Assembly: GCA_023426245.1 (NCBI GenBank)
Contig: JAFABB010000033.1
Location: 62,001-126,000 of the forward strand
DNA from: Bacillota bacterium
GTDB lineage: Bacteria > Bacillota > UBA4882 > UBA8346
Length of the DNA stretch: 64,000 nt
Reading direction: 5' to 3'
Positions 41,380-51,121 of the stretch are shown in pieces. A model generated the notes under the pieces. It was not told where the DNA came from. It searched no databases and saw nothing but the letters and a program-made list of their open reading frames with translations. How positions within the stretch are numbered: the first letter of the stretch is position 1; each line of letters opens with the position of its first letter. Position numbers and translations under genes: made by a program.

Positions 41380-42795
41380 ATGAATAGGGAAACAATTATT
41401 TATGGCACGATCTTGCACCGGTTTTTCGACCGTTTTCAAAGTGTTCAGCACCATAAGGTACCCTTATGCAAATACCTCTATTATCCGTTTTTATATTATG
41501 TCATGAACAAGAAGAATTTAATCCAGGCTCTTGAAAAGACAACCGATTTTCAAAACGAAATCAGTCAATTCAGTCCAGCTGCCATTTATGAATGGTCTGA
41601 TGAGCCTTATTCTTATGGCCCTCATCCTAATGGCGTTGTTTTAATGCGGGGTGGTTTTGGAGATATTGCTTCCTTGTTTTTGCCCAAGGAACGCTTTGTG
41701 CTTTTAAGTCCCAATCAAGCAGAAGTTGACCTGATCAAACTTAACAGGCCTGATTTAATTGCTCATAACATCGAGACTTTTTACCATCCCAATTTACCTG
41801 CTGTTGAATTATGCAGCAATCAAATAAAAACACTCATTGAAAAAAATAAAAATGATCCGTTGTTTGGAAGCGAAGATTTTCTTCAATGGTTTCATAGTCA
41901 AATTCCTGAAACCATCCAAGTCTTGGATGCGGTGCAATCGATATTTGAAACCAATAACATTGGGATGGCGTTGACGATATCCTCCATTGTCTGGATGGAT
42001 AGCGCTCTTAATCTAATAGCAAAAGCCAATCATATCCCTTCAGTTACTTTGCAACACGGCTTAATTCTGGAAAGGGATCTCTTTTGCCATATTCCAATCA
42101 TCGCCACAAAAAAGATGGTTTGGGGGAAGGCCATTCAACAATGGTATCAAAGACATGGTTATCCCGAATCCAGAGTTTCCGTAGTCGGTTCACCGCGTTT
42201 CGATGTAATTTCTAATCGGAAATGGTGCGGCAAAGAACGGCTTTGTCAGATGTTGGGGATTATACCCGGAAAAAGAATCGCAGTTTATGCAACCGGCACT
42301 GACAAAGAAACGATTGTTCCTATTATTGTCAAAGGATTGGAAAATATTCAAGAGCTATTTCTGGTCATATTATTACATCCCAGTGAAAGCGCACTAGTCC
42401 CTCAATACCGGGAATTGGCCGGAAATTCTCCATTTTGTAAAGTGGTACAGTTTGGTCATATCAACCTGTATGATGCGCTAAGCGGAGCCGATTTTTTCAT
42501 CACCCATTGTTCAACAGCAGGATTGGAAGCAATGCTCTTTAAACTTCCTGTAATAACCATTGAACCATCCCTGCCCCCGTTTTCTTACGGAGAATTGGGA
42601 GCATCAATCCGGGTTACCAACTCAGACGAACTTCATCAGACGGCGAACCGGTTAATAAACGATGAAGCTTATAGGAGCAGCACGATCAGTCAATATCAAC
42701 AATTTCTCTCCGAATATTGTATTCCGGACGGTTCAGCGTCAAAACGGCTTTTTGAAGAAATCGAGCAGCTTTGCAATACCGGAGGAACCGTTTAA
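41380..42795 (+). CDS. SpsB-like spore-coat polysaccharide protein, copy 1
   Basis: 471 aa. GT-B-like transferase with the late motifs TLQHGLI, YPESRVSVVGSPRFD, LHPSES and the donor-binding-like STAGLEAMLFKLPVITIEP. B. subtilis SpsB (spore coat polysaccharide, 474 aa) has the same size and is related to CDP-glycerol glycerophosphotransferases. This copy is the first of three tandem paralogues (41380, 42818, 44250) that share long identical words, so duplications are evident. It starts 21 nt after the glycosyltransferase gene. Specificity of each copy is unknown. Confidence 0.75.
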   Translation: MNRETIIYGTILHRFFDRFQSVQHHKVPLCKYLYYPFLYYVMNKKNLIQALEKTTDFQNEISQFSPAAIYEWSDEPYSYGPHPNGVVLMRGGFGDIASLFLPKERFVLLSPNQAEVDLIKLNRPDLIAHNIETFYHPNLPAVELCSNQIKTLIEKNKNDPLFGSEDFLQWFHSQIPETIQVLDAVQSIFETNNIGMALTISSIVWMDSALNLIAKANHIPSVTLQHGLILERDLFCHIPIIATKKMVWGKAIQQWYQRHGYPESRVSVVGSPRFDVISNRKWCGKERLCQMLGIIPGKRIAVYATGTDKETIVPIIVKGLENIQELFLVILLHPSESALVPQYRELAGNSPFCKVVQFGHINLYDALSGADFFITHCSTAGLEAMLFKLPVITIEPSLPPFSYGELGASIRVTNSDELHQTANRLINDEAYRSSTISQYQQFLSEYCIPDGSASKRLFEEIEQLCNTGGTV

Positions 42796-42817
42796 ATTTC
42801 TACAAAGGTGTTGAATA

Positions 42818-44233
42818 ATGGACTCTCAAACTATTTTCTTTGGCATAATATTACATCGGTTTTTCAAGCGCTTTCAAAATATTACATATCATGGTGTGTC
42901 GATCAGTCATTTTTTTTATTTTCATGTGTTGAACTTTATGAACGATTACTATGGTATGAATTGGGCAGAGGAAAACCTTCCCTATTGGCAGGAAGAGTTA
43001 AAGCAGTTGAATGATTCTGAAATTTATGACTGGAGTGATGGACCCTACACCTACGATCCCCATCCTGACGGTATTGTTTTGATGCGGGCCGGATTTGGCG
43101 ATATTGCCTCATTATATTTACCGAAAGAACGCTACTTTTTGATTAGTCCCCATCAGGCTGAAGTTGATACCATTAAGCTAAACCGGCCTGATTTAATCGC
43201 TCACAGCATCACCGATTATTACCGGGAAAATCCCAAAGCTGTGGCCAGGTTGACTGAAGAAATCACTCAAACCATCAAGGACCAAACGGATGATTCCCTT
43301 TGGCAAAGTCCAAAATTATTAAAATGGTTTAAAGACCAAATACCCGGGATCGTTTACTTACTGGATGCAGTCCAATCGTTATTTGAAACTTTCCAAATAA
43401 GCGCTGTAATTTCCATTTCATCCACTTATTCAATGGACGGTGCTTTGAATCTAATTGCCAGAGCCAACCGCATTCCATCCTTCACGTTACAACATGGCTT
43501 AATTGCTGATCATGAGCTTTTTTGCCACGTGCCTATTTTAGCGACTAGAAAATTAATTTGGGGAAAGGCGACTCTCGCCTGGTACCAAAAATTCGGCTAT
43601 CCTGAATCCAGGGTCTCGGTTATCGGTTCACCCCGTTTTGATATTATTTTTAAGCAGCAATGGTGGAGTAAAAATAAACTTTGTCAAACACTAGGAATCG
43701 AGCCCGGCAAAAAAATAATCGTTTATGCGGCGCAAATTATCCGATTCAATCAAACAATAGCGCCAATTGTTTTCGAAGCATTGAAGTCAATCCCAGAGCT
43801 ATTTCTGCTCATGCTTTTGCATCCTGGGGAAGAACCGGCGCTCTACGAGCATTTGACCGGAGGATTCACCAACAGTAAAATCATTCGGTTCGGACAAATC
43901 GGTCTTTATAACGCCTTAAGCGGAGCCGATTATTTTATCACCTATTATTCCACAGCCGCATTGGAAGCCATGTTTTTTAAACTTCCCGTTATTACCATTG
44001 AACCCACTCCGCCAACCTTTTCTTTTGGAGATCAGGGCGCATCGATCAAAGTAACTGACGCTGAAGAGCTTCATCAAGTGGTAAACCGGCTAATTCATGA
44101 TGAAATCTTCCGCATCAATGCTATAAACCATTATCAAAAATTCTTATCGGAATATTGCATTCCGGATGGGTTTGCCGGGAAGCGCCTGTTCGATCTGGTC
44201 GAATCACTTTGCCGTACCGGAGGAATTGCTTAA
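42818..44233 (+). CDS. SpsB-like spore-coat polysaccharide protein, copy 2
   Basis: 471 aa, the same length as copy 1. Conserved blocks: YDWSDGPYTYDPHPDGIVLMR, FTLQHGLI, YPESRVSVIGSPRFDIIF, LSGADYFITYYSTAALEAMFFKLPVITIEPTPP (given here in part). Compared with copy 1 the segment between residues 50 and 150 differs most, which is where acceptor specificity could lie. It is 22 nt downstream of copy 1. Confidence 0.75.
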   Translation: MDSQTIFFGIILHRFFKRFQNITYHGVSISHFFYFHVLNFMNDYYGMNWAEENLPYWQEELKQLNDSEIYDWSDGPYTYDPHPDGIVLMRAGFGDIASLYLPKERYFLISPHQAEVDTIKLNRPDLIAHSITDYYRENPKAVARLTEEITQTIKDQTDDSLWQSPKLLKWFKDQIPGIVYLLDAVQSLFETFQISAVISISSTYSMDGALNLIARANRIPSFTLQHGLIADHELFCHVPILATRKLIWGKATLAWYQKFGYPESRVSVIGSPRFDIIFKQQWWSKNKLCQTLGIEPGKKIIVYAAQIIRFNQTIAPIVFEALKSIPELFLLMLLHPGEEPALYEHLTGGFTNSKIIRFGQIGLYNALSGADYFITYYSTAALEAMFFKLPVITIEPTPPTFSFGDQGASIKVTDAEELHQVVNRLIHDEIFRINAINHYQKFLSEYCIPDGFAGKRLFDLVESLCRTGGIA

Positions 44234-44249
44234 AAAAGAAAGGCTAAAA

Positions 44250-45653
44250 ATGATGAATGAACAAAATATCTCAAATTGTGCATTGATTCGCCGGTTTTTT
44301 GACCGCTTTGGAGGAATCCGCCATCACGGCGTACAGATTTGCAAATTTATTTATATCGATTTATTAAGCAACTGGAAACAAAAGATCAACAAAAACGATC
44401 CGTTGTGGCAGGAAGATATAATCCGTTCCCACAATCTTCAAATTTATCAATGGGCTGATGAACCTTATATATTTAAACCGCATCCGGACGGAGTTGTTTT
44501 AATGCGGGGAGGCTTCGGTGATCTCGCTTCATCATATTTGCCCAAAGAACGCTGTTTTCTGATTAGTCCCAATCAGGCGGAGGTTAACCTGATTAAACTC
44601 AACCGTCCAGACTTGACTTCGCATAATATCGGTGATTATTTCCGTGACAATCCTCAGGCAATAGAGGATTTAAATCTTCAAATTACACAGGTGGTTAAAA
44701 GACAGAAAAACGATCCGCTTTTTGGAAGCGCTGATTTCCTGAATTGGTTCAAAAATAAAATTCCCCAAATAGTAGGTCAACTTGACGCCGTTCAGCTACT
44801 GTTTGATACTTTTCATGTGGCTGCGGTATTAACTGTATCATCCGTTTTTTCGATGGATGGCGCATTAAATCTGATTGCCCGGGTTAATCAGGTACCATCC
44901 TTCACTCTGCAACACGGTTTAATGTCTGAAAATGACCTCTTCTATCATGTTCCAATTCTGGCCACCAAAAAAATAGTCTGGGGTAACGCCATACAAAAAT
45001 GGTATCAAAAATTCGGCTATCCTGAGTCCAGAGTCTCGGTTATCGGATCGCCCCGTTTTGATATTATTTTTAACCGGGATTGGTGTGGAAAAGAAAAACT
45101 CTGTACGATGCTGGGAATCGACCCGTCTATTAAAGTTGTCGTCTACGGAGCCGACATTATACGGATAGACGAATTAATAGTCCCCGTTTTACTGGAAGGA
45201 TTAAGATCCGTCCCGGGTATTTATTTGGTCATGTTGCAGCATCCCGGAGAGAATCCGAAAGAACATGAAAAATTAGCCGCAGGATACCCCAATGGCAAAG
45301 TGGTACAATTCGGCCACATTAGCCTTTATGATGCGTTGAGTGGAGCAGATCTTTTCATAACCAGTTTTTCCACTTCGGCACTTGAAGCTATGTTTTTTAA
45401 ACTTCCGGTCGTGACGATTGAACCGACTCCACCCACTTTTTCGTTTGGAGATTTAGGAGCTTCCCTCAAAGTAACCAATGCTGCCGAACTTAACCAAACA
45501 GTAAAACAACTTCTCAGCGATCCGGGTTTCAAGAGTCAAGCGGTTGAGCGCTACCAGGGTTTTCTTCATCAATATTGCATTCCGGACGGCTTGGCTTCCA
45601 AGCGGCTCTTTGAGGAAGTGGAGAGCCTTTGTCGCAATGGAGGAATTGCCTGA
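44250..45653 (+). CDS. SpsB-like spore-coat polysaccharide protein, copy 3
   Basis: 467 aa from ATG 44250 (GAAAGG upstream); the frame is open from 44166 inside copy 2, but that extension has no ribosome-binding site. It matches the sisters with YQWADEPYIFKPHPDGVVLMR, TLQHGLM, YPESRVSVIGSPRFD and STSALEAMFFKLPVVTIEP. Its end is followed within 20 nt by a CMP-sugar synthetase gene, consistent with use of a CMP- or CDP-activated donor. Confidence 0.75.
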   Translation: MMNEQNISNCALIRRFFDRFGGIRHHGVQICKFIYIDLLSNWKQKINKNDPLWQEDIIRSHNLQIYQWADEPYIFKPHPDGVVLMRGGFGDLASSYLPKERCFLISPNQAEVNLIKLNRPDLTSHNIGDYFRDNPQAIEDLNLQITQVVKRQKNDPLFGSADFLNWFKNKIPQIVGQLDAVQLLFDTFHVAAVLTVSSVFSMDGALNLIARVNQVPSFTLQHGLMSENDLFYHVPILATKKIVWGNAIQKWYQKFGYPESRVSVIGSPRFDIIFNRDWCGKEKLCTMLGIDPSIKVVVYGADIIRIDELIVPVLLEGLRSVPGIYLVMLQHPGENPKEHEKLAAGYPNGKVVQFGHISLYDALSGADLFITSFSTSALEAMFFKLPVVTIEPTPPTFSFGDLGASLKVTNAAELNQTVKQLLSDPGFKSQAVERYQGFLHQYCIPDGLASKRLFEEVESLCRNGGIA

Positions 45654-45667
45654 AGGGAGCGTTTAAA

Positions 45668-46363
45668 TTGACTAAACTCCATCATCAATTATTGGCCATT
45701 ATCCCGGCCAGGGCCGGTTCAAAACGAATACCCGGCAAAAATATGAAACCTCTTGCCGGCAAACCCCTCATTGTCTATAGCATTGAATGTGCCCTCAACA
45801 GCCCAAGTGTTTCACGAGTAATTGTTTCCACCGACTCCCCGGTGATTCGGGAACTTTCCCTTAGGGCCGGGGCCAGTGCTCCTTTTTTACGTCCCAGGGA
45901 GCTGGCTGGGGATAATATACCGACAATGGATGTTATCTTGCACACTCTTGATTATTTGCGAAATACTGAAAACGAACTTTATGAATTTTTAGTTTTACTG
46001 GAACCGACCTCTCCTTTTCGTACGGTTGCCGATTTGGAAACTGCTTTTCAACTGCTGCGTTCTTCCGAAGCCGACAGCGTAGTGGGTTTGGCTCAGACAC
46101 CGGTAAAAAGCGACTGTTTAACGACAATTGAAAACAAGATTGTCAAGCCTCTCCTGACAAATGCCAATCAATTGTATAAAATAAACGGGGCCATTTATAT
46201 TTCCCGTGTCGAGTTTATATTGAAGAGCGGAAAATTGTTGGGTGAAAAAACGATTCCGTATTCCATGCCGGATTTGCAATCGGTTGACATTGACACGTTT
46301 GAAGATCTTCAACTGGCGGAAATGTTAATGCAAAAGAAGTTAGAGCAAGGGTTGTCAAAATAG
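45668..46363 (+). CDS. Acylneuraminate-type cytidylyltransferase (copy 1)
   Basis: 231 aa from TTG 45668 (GAAGGGAGCG upstream). The CMP-sugar synthetase motif IIPARAGSKRIPGKNMKPLAGKPL is complete, with CTP-binding and STDS segments; LLEPTSPFRTVADLE and PDLQSVDIDTFEDL complete the fold. It activates a nonulosonic acid (legionaminic, pseudaminic or neuraminic type) as the CMP derivative. The last gene of the plus-strand operon with the SpsB-like proteins. A second enzyme of this type at 52937 suggests two CMP-sugars or a split of function. Confidence 0.85.
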   Translation: MTKLHHQLLAIIPARAGSKRIPGKNMKPLAGKPLIVYSIECALNSPSVSRVIVSTDSPVIRELSLRAGASAPFLRPRELAGDNIPTMDVILHTLDYLRNTENELYEFLVLLEPTSPFRTVADLETAFQLLRSSEADSVVGLAQTPVKSDCLTTIENKIVKPLLTNANQLYKINGAIYISRVEFILKSGKLLGEKTIPYSMPDLQSVDIDTFEDLQLAEMLMQKKLEQGLSK

Positions 46364-46427
46364 TTCCCCGAAATTAGCCAATTGCCAACGAATATCGCCG
46401 GTTATTGGCTCTATATTCGATAATGGT

Positions 46428-47087
46428 TTAACTTAAAAAGTTTATGGCGCTGCCGAAATCAAGGGCACAACGGCCGAGAGTCCCTCGAATCCAAGACGAC
46501 AAAATCAAAGTTGGCATTCCGGCTGACAGGATTGCGATATCAAAATCAATTTGACTTAAATAATTCTGAACCCGGGGAATATCTTCGAAATAATTTACCT
46601 CCGTCTGCCCACCAATTTCAATGTGATTATTCTCCAAAAAAGGAACTAAATTATCGACATGATTCCCCAGCAGACAAACACGTTTATCTTTTAAAATTTC
46701 ATATAACAATCCTGTATTATGCAATAATCTTCCCGTATAACTATCACATATCCGCTGGGTTGGTATAGAAAAAGTATTGAGAAAGGCTTCTGCTTCCGAC
46801 CAATCTCCAGTATACAACCGGGCCGGCATGCCAATAATATAAGAACCCAAAACGCCATCAAGCATTGCATCCCGGATTGTTGGATCCGAAATATACTTGA
46901 AATAAGGCTCAATATCTGAAGGCGATGGCCATTTTTCAAATCCGGCACTCCGCCCGAAGGCGAGAAAAATGATTTCGCCATCCCCTAAATTGACATGATT
47001 AATTGGTCTTTTTTCCTCTAAAGCTTGACGAAAAGTTTCTGCCACTTGCTGAGTAGACATTAAACCATTCAAAAGTCTGGATGCCAT
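46428..47087 (-). CDS. GT-D-type glycosyltransferase (copy 1)
   Basis: 219 aa from ATG 47087 (AAGGGG upstream). VNLGDGEIIFLAF contains the DGE motif of GT-D-fold transferases (DUF1792 / SP_1767 family), followed by GMPARLYTGDW-type and NHVDNLVPFLE segments. It is a close paralogue of the next gene, and both have exactly 219 codons, supporting the chosen starts. Family members add sugars to serine-rich or surface glycoproteins. Here the target may be a spore-surface protein or the growing glycan. Last gene of the long minus-strand operon. Confidence 0.75.
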   Translation of the reverse strand: MASRLLNGLMSTQQVAETFRQALEEKRPINHVNLGDGEIIFLAFGRSAGFEKWPSPSDIEPYFKYISDPTIRDAMLDGVLGSYIIGMPARLYTGDWSEAEAFLNTFSIPTQRICDSYTGRLLHNTGLLYEILKDKRVCLLGNHVDNLVPFLENNHIEIGGQTEVNYFEDIPRVQNYLSQIDFDIAILSAGMPTLILSSWIRGTLGRCALDFGSAINFLS

Positions 47088-47152
47088 TTCCAAGCCCCTT
47101 TCGGCTAACACTTCTTCTTTTTCGCTTTAAAAATTTTTTACAATCCTTGGAA

Positions 47153-47812
47153 TCAATTTAAATAATGGACCGCACAACCGAAATCAAAAGCACAACGGCC
47201 TAGAGTCTTGGTTATCCATGGTGACAGAATTAAAGTAGGAATTCCGGCAGAAATTAAAGCCATGTCAAAATCGGTTTTTGCGATACACTCTTTAACCCGT
47301 GGAATATCTTCAAAATAATTCACTGTGGTATATCCTGCTAGTTCAATTTGATTTTTTTCTAATAAAGGTACTAAATTTAAAACACTGTTTCCTAATAAAT
47401 AGACACGCTTGTTTTTTAGAACTTCGTATACTAATCCGGTATTATGTAAAAATCTTCCCATATAACTGTCACAAATCCGCTGTACCGGCACGGAGTAATA
47501 ATCGAGAAAAGCTTCTGCTTCCGGCCAGTTTTCGGTATATAATGAAGCCGGCATTCCAATAATATCGGAATGTAAGACTCCATCCAGCACTTCATCTCGG
47601 ATTTGCTTGTTCGATTTGTAAATGGCATAGGGATCCAATCCTGAGGGGGATGTAGGGAAGTTTTCGAAACCGGGAATTCGCTGATACGCAAGGAAAATAA
47701 TTTCCCCATCCCCTAGATTCACATGACTGATTGGTTTTTTTTCTTCTAAAGCTTGTTGATAACTTTTGGCCACTTCTTGAACAGACAATAAATTATTTAA
47801 AAGTTTTAACAC
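47153..47812 (-). CDS. GT-D-type glycosyltransferase (copy 2)
   Basis: 219 aa from GTG 47812 with GGGGAGG upstream; the frame opens earlier at 47881, overlapping the methyltransferase gene. VNLGDGEIIFLAY, GMPASLYTENW, YFEDIPRVKECIAKTDFDMALISAGIPTLILSPW-type segments align with copy 1 over the full length. The tandem pair shows a duplication. Donor and acceptor unknown. Confidence 0.75.
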   Translation of the reverse strand: MLKLLNNLLSVQEVAKSYQQALEEKKPISHVNLGDGEIIFLAYQRIPGFENFPTSPSGLDPYAIYKSNKQIRDEVLDGVLHSDIIGMPASLYTENWPEAEAFLDYYSVPVQRICDSYMGRFLHNTGLVYEVLKNKRVYLLGNSVLNLVPLLEKNQIELAGYTTVNYFEDIPRVKECIAKTDFDMALISAGIPTLILSPWITKTLGRCAFDFGCAVHYLN

Positions 47813-47846
47813 TATTGTTCCTCCCCTTTTAGTTACCGACCATTTT

Positions 47847-48482
47847 CTAGTTGGCAGCAGGCCCAAATAGGTAATTGTCAAAATAATCCGCCTGTTTCAA
47901 GTCAAGCAGTGATAACCTATTTTTATCTAGATCGTCAAAAGTCATTTTACTAATTTCTTCTGGCGAAAAGTGAAGCAAATTTTCAGGCGTTCCATAGTAA
48001 ACAAAACCCAAACCATAATCAAAGTCGATTACAAATACACGAAGATTCTGTCTGGTTGAACGTAAATGAACAATTGTTTTCCAAACATCTCCACTACAAC
48101 CGGTTTGCATTAATCCAACCGTTTTCGGATTGCAATCATGCATGACGATGATACCTGAGGGATTTAAATACTGAAGGCAATGTTCAACATCTTGCAACGA
48201 CTGTTGATAGGTATGTAACCCATCAATAAAAGCAAAATCAAGACCTTCAGCACTCAACATTCCTGCATGATTTGAAAAAAAGTCATCACTGGTGGTTTGG
48301 TAATATTGAGTGGTTGTTGAGAGCAAATTTAAAATATCAGGAGATGGCGATATTGGGTCCACCCCGATTTTAAGTCCAGCTTTGATAAATGAAAACGTTC
48401 TTCCAGCAGCCACTCCTATTTCCAGATAAGTATTACCTTTGGTTTTACTCAAAGCCTTTTGAATCGCTTCATTTAAAAACAT
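47847..48482 (-). CDS. Class I SAM-dependent methyltransferase (Methyltransf_24-like)
   Basis: 211 aa. YLEIGVAAGRTFSFI is the SAM-binding loop, GVDPISPSPD follows, and AFIDGLHTYQQSLQDV and IIVMHDCNPKTVG are the family blocks of Methyltransf_24, often sugar O-methyltransferases. It lies between SDR genes and the GT-D pair in the glycan operon, so it probably methylates a sugar or acyl group of the glycan. Position of methylation unknown. Confidence 0.8.
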   Translation of the reverse strand: MFLNEAIQKALSKTKGNTYLEIGVAAGRTFSFIKAGLKIGVDPISPSPDILNLLSTTTQYYQTTSDDFFSNHAGMLSAEGLDFAFIDGLHTYQQSLQDVEHCLQYLNPSGIIVMHDCNPKTVGLMQTGCSGDVWKTIVHLRSTRQNLRVFVIDFDYGLGFVYYGTPENLLHFSPEEISKMTFDDLDKNRLSLLDLKQADYFDNYLFGPAAN

Positions 48483-48576
48483 TTCAATATCTCCTTATCT
48501 CCACCTTATTTTTGATATTGTATTCCTCTGCGGTAAAAAAATTGTTGGCCATTTGCCATATTCAACCATCTCCTGT

Positions 48577-49401
48577 TCACCATATGCTCCTCCCCCCGTC
48601 AACCACAATGATTGCTCCGTTCACATAGGAGGAAGCATCGGATGCCAAAAAAGCGATGGCGCCTTTTAATTCATCAGGCCGAGCCATTCGGGCCATGGGG
48701 ATCAAGACGTTGACTCTCGTCAAAAATTCTTCACCCTGCCCGTTGTAAACACCCCCCGGACAAATCGCATTCGCGCGGACTCCTTTTTTCGGCCAATAAG
48801 TGGCCAAATAGCGGGTAAGTCCGAGTAAAGCTGTTTTGACGACTGAATAGGTAACTGGTTTAACAGTTTGTAACTGCTCTGAAATGTTATCTTGTTTATA
48901 AAGGTTCTGATTGGGAGCGATGAGTGCCAGGTCCGAAGCAATATTAATAATGCTTCCTCCGGCGGAAGCAGCCATGGATGTTCCAAAGTATTTGGCGCAT
49001 AAGAACGAACCGGTTAGACCGACTGCTAAATCCCGATTCCATTGTTCCAAAGGAAAATTTTCCAAGCGCGAAGCGTTTTGCAGTTGGTTCATTTTATCTA
49101 CTTTCGGGTTATTGGCTGCATTATTAATCAAAATATCGATTCTTCCGAACTTCTTTATGATATTATCACAGGTTTCCCGGACTTGAGATTCCTGAGTAAT
49201 GTCAGTAGCAAAGCCATAAGCTTCGTTTCCATATTTTCTTCTTAAATTTTCCACAACATGATCGTTTGCAGTTGGATTAAGATCGAGAATCACGGGGATA
49301 CCGCCAAACTCGCCAATGGCTTCGGCGTGTTTTTGACCTAAGAATCCCGCCCCGCCTGTAATAACTGCAACTTTTCCGGATAAATCAAATAAATTTTTCA
49401 T
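48577..49401 (-). CDS. Short-chain dehydrogenase/reductase (PtmA-like)
   Basis: 274 aa. TGGAGFLGQKHA (cofactor loop), NNAANNP, and catalytic S/Y/K with YSVVKTALLGLTRYLA are visible; DGGRSIW ends the protein. The nonstandard long NP segment after NNA and the gene company resemble PtmA, the SDR of Campylobacter legionaminic-acid clusters. AGGAGAAG precedes ATG 49401. The upstream gene is another SDR. Confidence 0.85.
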   Translation of the reverse strand: MKNLFDLSGKVAVITGGAGFLGQKHAEAIGEFGGIPVILDLNPTANDHVVENLRRKYGNEAYGFATDITQESQVRETCDNIIKKFGRIDILINNAANNPKVDKMNQLQNASRLENFPLEQWNRDLAVGLTGSFLCAKYFGTSMAASAGGSIINIASDLALIAPNQNLYKQDNISEQLQTVKPVTYSVVKTALLGLTRYLATYWPKKGVRANAICPGGVYNGQGEEFLTRVNVLIPMARMARPDELKGAIAFLASDASSYVNGAIIVVDGGRSIW

Positions 49402-49428
49402 GGACTTCTCCTATTGATTCCATTCAGA

Positions 49429-50205
49429 TTAAAAAAGGGTTGCGGTCTGTCCCCCGTCAATGATTAAGCAGGCCCCGGTGGTAAAAGATGAAAGCTCGGA
49501 AACTAAAAAAAGAACTGCCGCGGCAATCTCTTCCGGCTTTCCAAAACGCCGTAATGGCACGGCGCTTTCAATAAATTTTTGAATTTTTCCAGGTTCCGCT
49601 TTCATTTTTTCTTCCCATCTTCCCCCGGAAAAATAAACATTGCCGGGGGCTATGCAATTGACCCTGATACCCTCACCCGCCAATTTTCGGGCGAGGTTTT
49701 TGGAAAAGGCTATTAGGGCGCTTTTAGCTACGGAGTAATCCGTGGGAGCATCGGTGGCTTCAATACCGGCAATTGAAGCGATGAATAGAATATTTCCTTG
49801 GGATAACTTCAGTAAAGGATAAAATTCCTGTGTTGTTTTCACAGCCGAATCAAAATTGGTTTGAAAAATTCGCATGAAATCTTCAGGAAGAGGAATTGGA
49901 TCGGAAGAGCTTTTTCCGCTTCCTACATTACAAACCAGGACGTCCAAACCATGCCAGATAATTTCGATTTGTTCCTTGAGTCTTTGAATCGCTTTGATAT
50001 CTGTAAAATCACACGGCAATGCTAAAATTGAATTGGGATCAAACTTTTGCCCCAGTTTGATTTGTAATTGATTGAGATCGTTTTGAGAACGGCTGGTCAG
50101 AGCTACCTGGGCTCCTTCCCTTAAAAATTCTTGGGCTATCGACAGTCCGATTCCCCGGGAAGAACCACTTACCAGTACTCGTTTTTCATACAAGTTAAGT
50201 TCCAT
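49429..50205 (-). CDS. Short-chain dehydrogenase/reductase
   Basis: 258 aa classical SDR: SGSSRGIGLSIA loop, NVGSG, catalytic S in IASIAGIEAT, YSVAKSAL with Y and K, and GACLIIDGGQT at the C-terminus. It differs clearly from its neighbour (48577) in sequence. GGGAGGGG precedes the start. Likely reduces a sugar or acyl precursor; the substrate is unknown. Confidence 0.87.
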   Translation of the reverse strand: MELNLYEKRVLVSGSSRGIGLSIAQEFLREGAQVALTSRSQNDLNQLQIKLGQKFDPNSILALPCDFTDIKAIQRLKEQIEIIWHGLDVLVCNVGSGKSSSDPIPLPEDFMRIFQTNFDSAVKTTQEFYPLLKLSQGNILFIASIAGIEATDAPTDYSVAKSALIAFSKNLARKLAGEGIRVNCIAPGNVYFSGGRWEEKMKAEPGKIQKFIESAVPLRRFGKPEEIAAAVLFLVSELSSFTTGACLIIDGGQTATLF

Positions 50206-50250
50206 TGTGAGCCCCTCCCTCTCATTTTTATAACATCTAAAAACCTGGTT

Positions 50251-51072
50251 CTAATCGTAATCTTGGACTTTTTTTGCCAACACAATGTACTCACCGGGTT
50301 CCAGTTTAATACCGCTTTGGAATGAATCGAACAACAGGGAGGTAAAACCCGATTTCCAAAGGATTTCCATGATATCTTCCGGAGAATAATTCCGCAAAAT
50401 ATTGGTAAAGGTTGACCTTTCCTGTGAACCCCGCCGGATAAACTTTTTCTCCCAGACAATGTCTTTTTGTTCATCCAGCGAAAATTTAGCCAGTGAGAAT
50501 TCCCACGGATCATGAATTGGGAATTCCTCCCACCAATGATAAGCATCTCCACCTGATAGATTAATTAACTGGATGATATTTTGAAAATCCATTATTTCCA
50601 GTAATAAATAACCGCCTCTCTTAAGAGAATGATTGATCCACTGCATCATATCTCTTTGGGCGTCGGGATATAACGGTGTGATTAACTGATAAACCAGATC
50701 AATCGCAATGATCAAATCAAAATTTGCCAGTGAAGGAGTTTCTAGGACATTTCCCTGAATATTGGATACCTTCCGGCTACGAAGAACTTTCTTCCATTTT
50801 TGAGAAAATTCATGGCGAGAACGACTGCTCTCATAACCAATGCCGCAGTTTAATAATCCCTCTTGTTCCAACCTAAATAATAAGCGCCCGCTTCCCGAAC
50901 CTATCTCACAGATATTTCCCTGCCAGCAAGAATCATAGCAATTCTTGCGGATAAATTTAAGGTACGGATCACATGAACTCAACTTTGACCGGCAATAGAG
51001 TTCAAAACTTTCCGCTGTAAAATTTGACAATTCCTCAACATTATCATAAGCGGTTAGATTCAAATGTTCCAT
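50251..51072 (-). CDS. Class I SAM-dependent methyltransferase
   Basis: About 273 aa from ATG 51072. NICEIGSGSGRLLFRLE forms the SAM-binding loop, NIQGNVLETPSLANFDLIIAIDLVYQLI carries the acidic residues and GGYLLLEIMDF is a later strand. No domain tells the substrate. The frame is open to 51090 (GTG), overlapping nothing. Probably a sugar-tailoring enzyme of the operon. Confidence 0.75.
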   Translation of the reverse strand: MEHLNLTAYDNVEELSNFTAESFELYCRSKLSSCDPYLKFIRKNCYDSCWQGNICEIGSGSGRLLFRLEQEGLLNCGIGYESSRSRHEFSQKWKKVLRSRKVSNIQGNVLETPSLANFDLIIAIDLVYQLITPLYPDAQRDMMQWINHSLKRGGYLLLEIMDFQNIIQLINLSGGDAYHWWEEFPIHDPWEFSLAKFSLDEQKDIVWEKKFIRRGSQERSTFTNILRNYSPEDIMEILWKSGFTSLLFDSFQSGIKLEPGEYIVLAKKVQDYD

Positions 51073-51121
51073 TATTTCTTGGCACTCCACCCTTCAATTG
51101 AGCGTGCAAGAGATGAGATTT

